Shown: positions 39,623 to 39,904 of the stretch, piece after piece
How the letters are laid out: each line of letters starts with the position of its first letter
How positions within the stretch are numbered: position 1 is the stretch's first letter
Assembly (NCBI GenBank): GCA_018645725.1
Contig: JABGWD010000314.1
Location: 1-39,904, forward strand
DNA: 39,904 nt
Source of the DNA: Opitutia bacterium
Lineage (GTDB): Bacteria; Verrucomicrobiota; Verrucomicrobiia; Opitutales; Seribacteraceae
Direction: 5' to 3'
The notes under the pieces: generated by a model
What the model was told of the DNA's origin: nothing
Seen by the model: only the letters and a program-made list of their open reading frames with translations
The model's database searches: none
Translations under genes and position numbers: made by a program

Positions 39623-39904
39623 TTATTTGATGAAGAAAAATTCGGGTGTATTCAACAAGGCCCAGATCAAGTCCGAGAGATCGCCTTCGGACGAACCGGT
39701 CTGGTCGAGCAAAAGTTTCTTTTCGGACTCCGTGGGCAGCCGGCTCAGGATGCTTAGAAAAACCACCTCGGCTTGTTTGCGGGGATCGGAAACGGAGCGG
39801 ACTTTTCGGAAAAGGAGCGAGTCGTCACTGGTGAGGACCTCGGTGGGAAACCCGTTCATTAACTCCATTAACTGGGGAACGGATCCGACCCGGCTGGATG
39901 CCCC
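39623..39904 (-). CDS. DUF1553 protein, C-terminal fragment cut by window edge
   Basis: The frame is open to the right edge; only the last 93 residues are visible. The upstream codons read SSRVGSVPQLMELMNGFP, the conserved end-of-domain motif of DUF1553, and are followed by a helix-rich tail with RLPTESEKKLLLD and DLIWALLNTPEFFFIK, matching the family C-terminus also seen in the 5535-8018 gene (DIVWALFNTKEFLFNL). The ATG at 39868 is internal, not the start. It is the upstream partner of the DUF1501 gene. The DUF1549 part and any cytochrome domain should lie beyond the window. Confidence 0.85.
   Translation of the reverse strand, partial: GASSRVGSVPQLMELMNGFPTEVLTSDDSLLFRKVRSVSDPRKQAEVVFLSILSRLPTESEKKLLLDQTGSSEGDLSDLIWALLNTPEFFFIK

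Noticed and set aside
1-39904. CRISPR arrays, tRNA or rRNA genes, insertion sequences and integrases.
   Set aside because: No regularly spaced repeats, cloverleaf-like sequence, rRNA segment or transposase/integrase motif was noticed on either strand. A covariance-model search would be decisive for small RNAs.

Overview
The window looks like a chromosomal segment from a Planctomycetota-Verrucomicrobiota group bacterium. Verrucomicrobiota is my preferred guess, but no rRNA or other taxonomic marker is present to settle it. The evidence is six DUF1501 proteins, two DUF1549/DUF1553 proteins (one cut by the right edge), a planctomycete-type cytochrome c fused to WD40 repeats, a sulfatase, several twin-arginine signal peptides, a Hanks kinase, and weak or absent Shine-Dalgarno sequences at most starts. 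I saw no tRNA, rRNA, CRISPR array or insertion sequence.

Layout. 2-913 (+) is an unrecognised gene open to the left edge. 993-2429 (-) is a DUF1501 gene, divergent from a long plus-strand run at 2685-18678: DUF1501, DUF1501, DUF1549/DUF1553, DUF1501, a 1222-residue secreted coiled-coil protein, an 1132-residue cytochrome c/WD40/coiled-coil protein and an alpha/beta hydrolase. Gaps from 4213 onward are 7-65 bases, so this could be one transcript of about 14.5 kb. 18688-23132 (-) holds a DUF1501 gene, a double-GNAT protein and a sulfatase with HEAT-like repeats. 23133-28005 is more AT-rich and holds a degenerate HDOD protein, an orphan secreted protein, a VanZ-like membrane protein and an FnIII-like lipoprotein. 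28125-30562 (+) has an exported hydroxypyruvate isomerase-like protein, a solitary DNA cytosine-5 methyltransferase and a DUF4396 membrane protein. 30634-34424 has a membrane-anchored cNMP-domain protein facing a membrane-anchored kinase, followed by TrhO. 34505-37540 has a zinc dehydrogenase, an SGNH hydrolase, a RidA-family protein and a YdcF-like protein. 37571-39904 (-) ends with an orphan secreted protein and a DUF1553-DUF1501 pair cut by the right edge.

How the genes may work together. The exported DUF1501, DUF1553, haem-c, WD40 and coiled-coil proteins suggest a multi-protein assembly outside the cytoplasmic membrane. The sulfatase and the alpha/beta hydrolase nearby fit breakdown of sulfated or esterified polysaccharides. 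That role is inference from context. The best candidate for an undescribed system is the 4213-18678 run, in which two adjacent very large exported proteins carry similar Lys/Glu/Ala-rich coiled coils and one has its coiled coil inserted inside a WD40 region.
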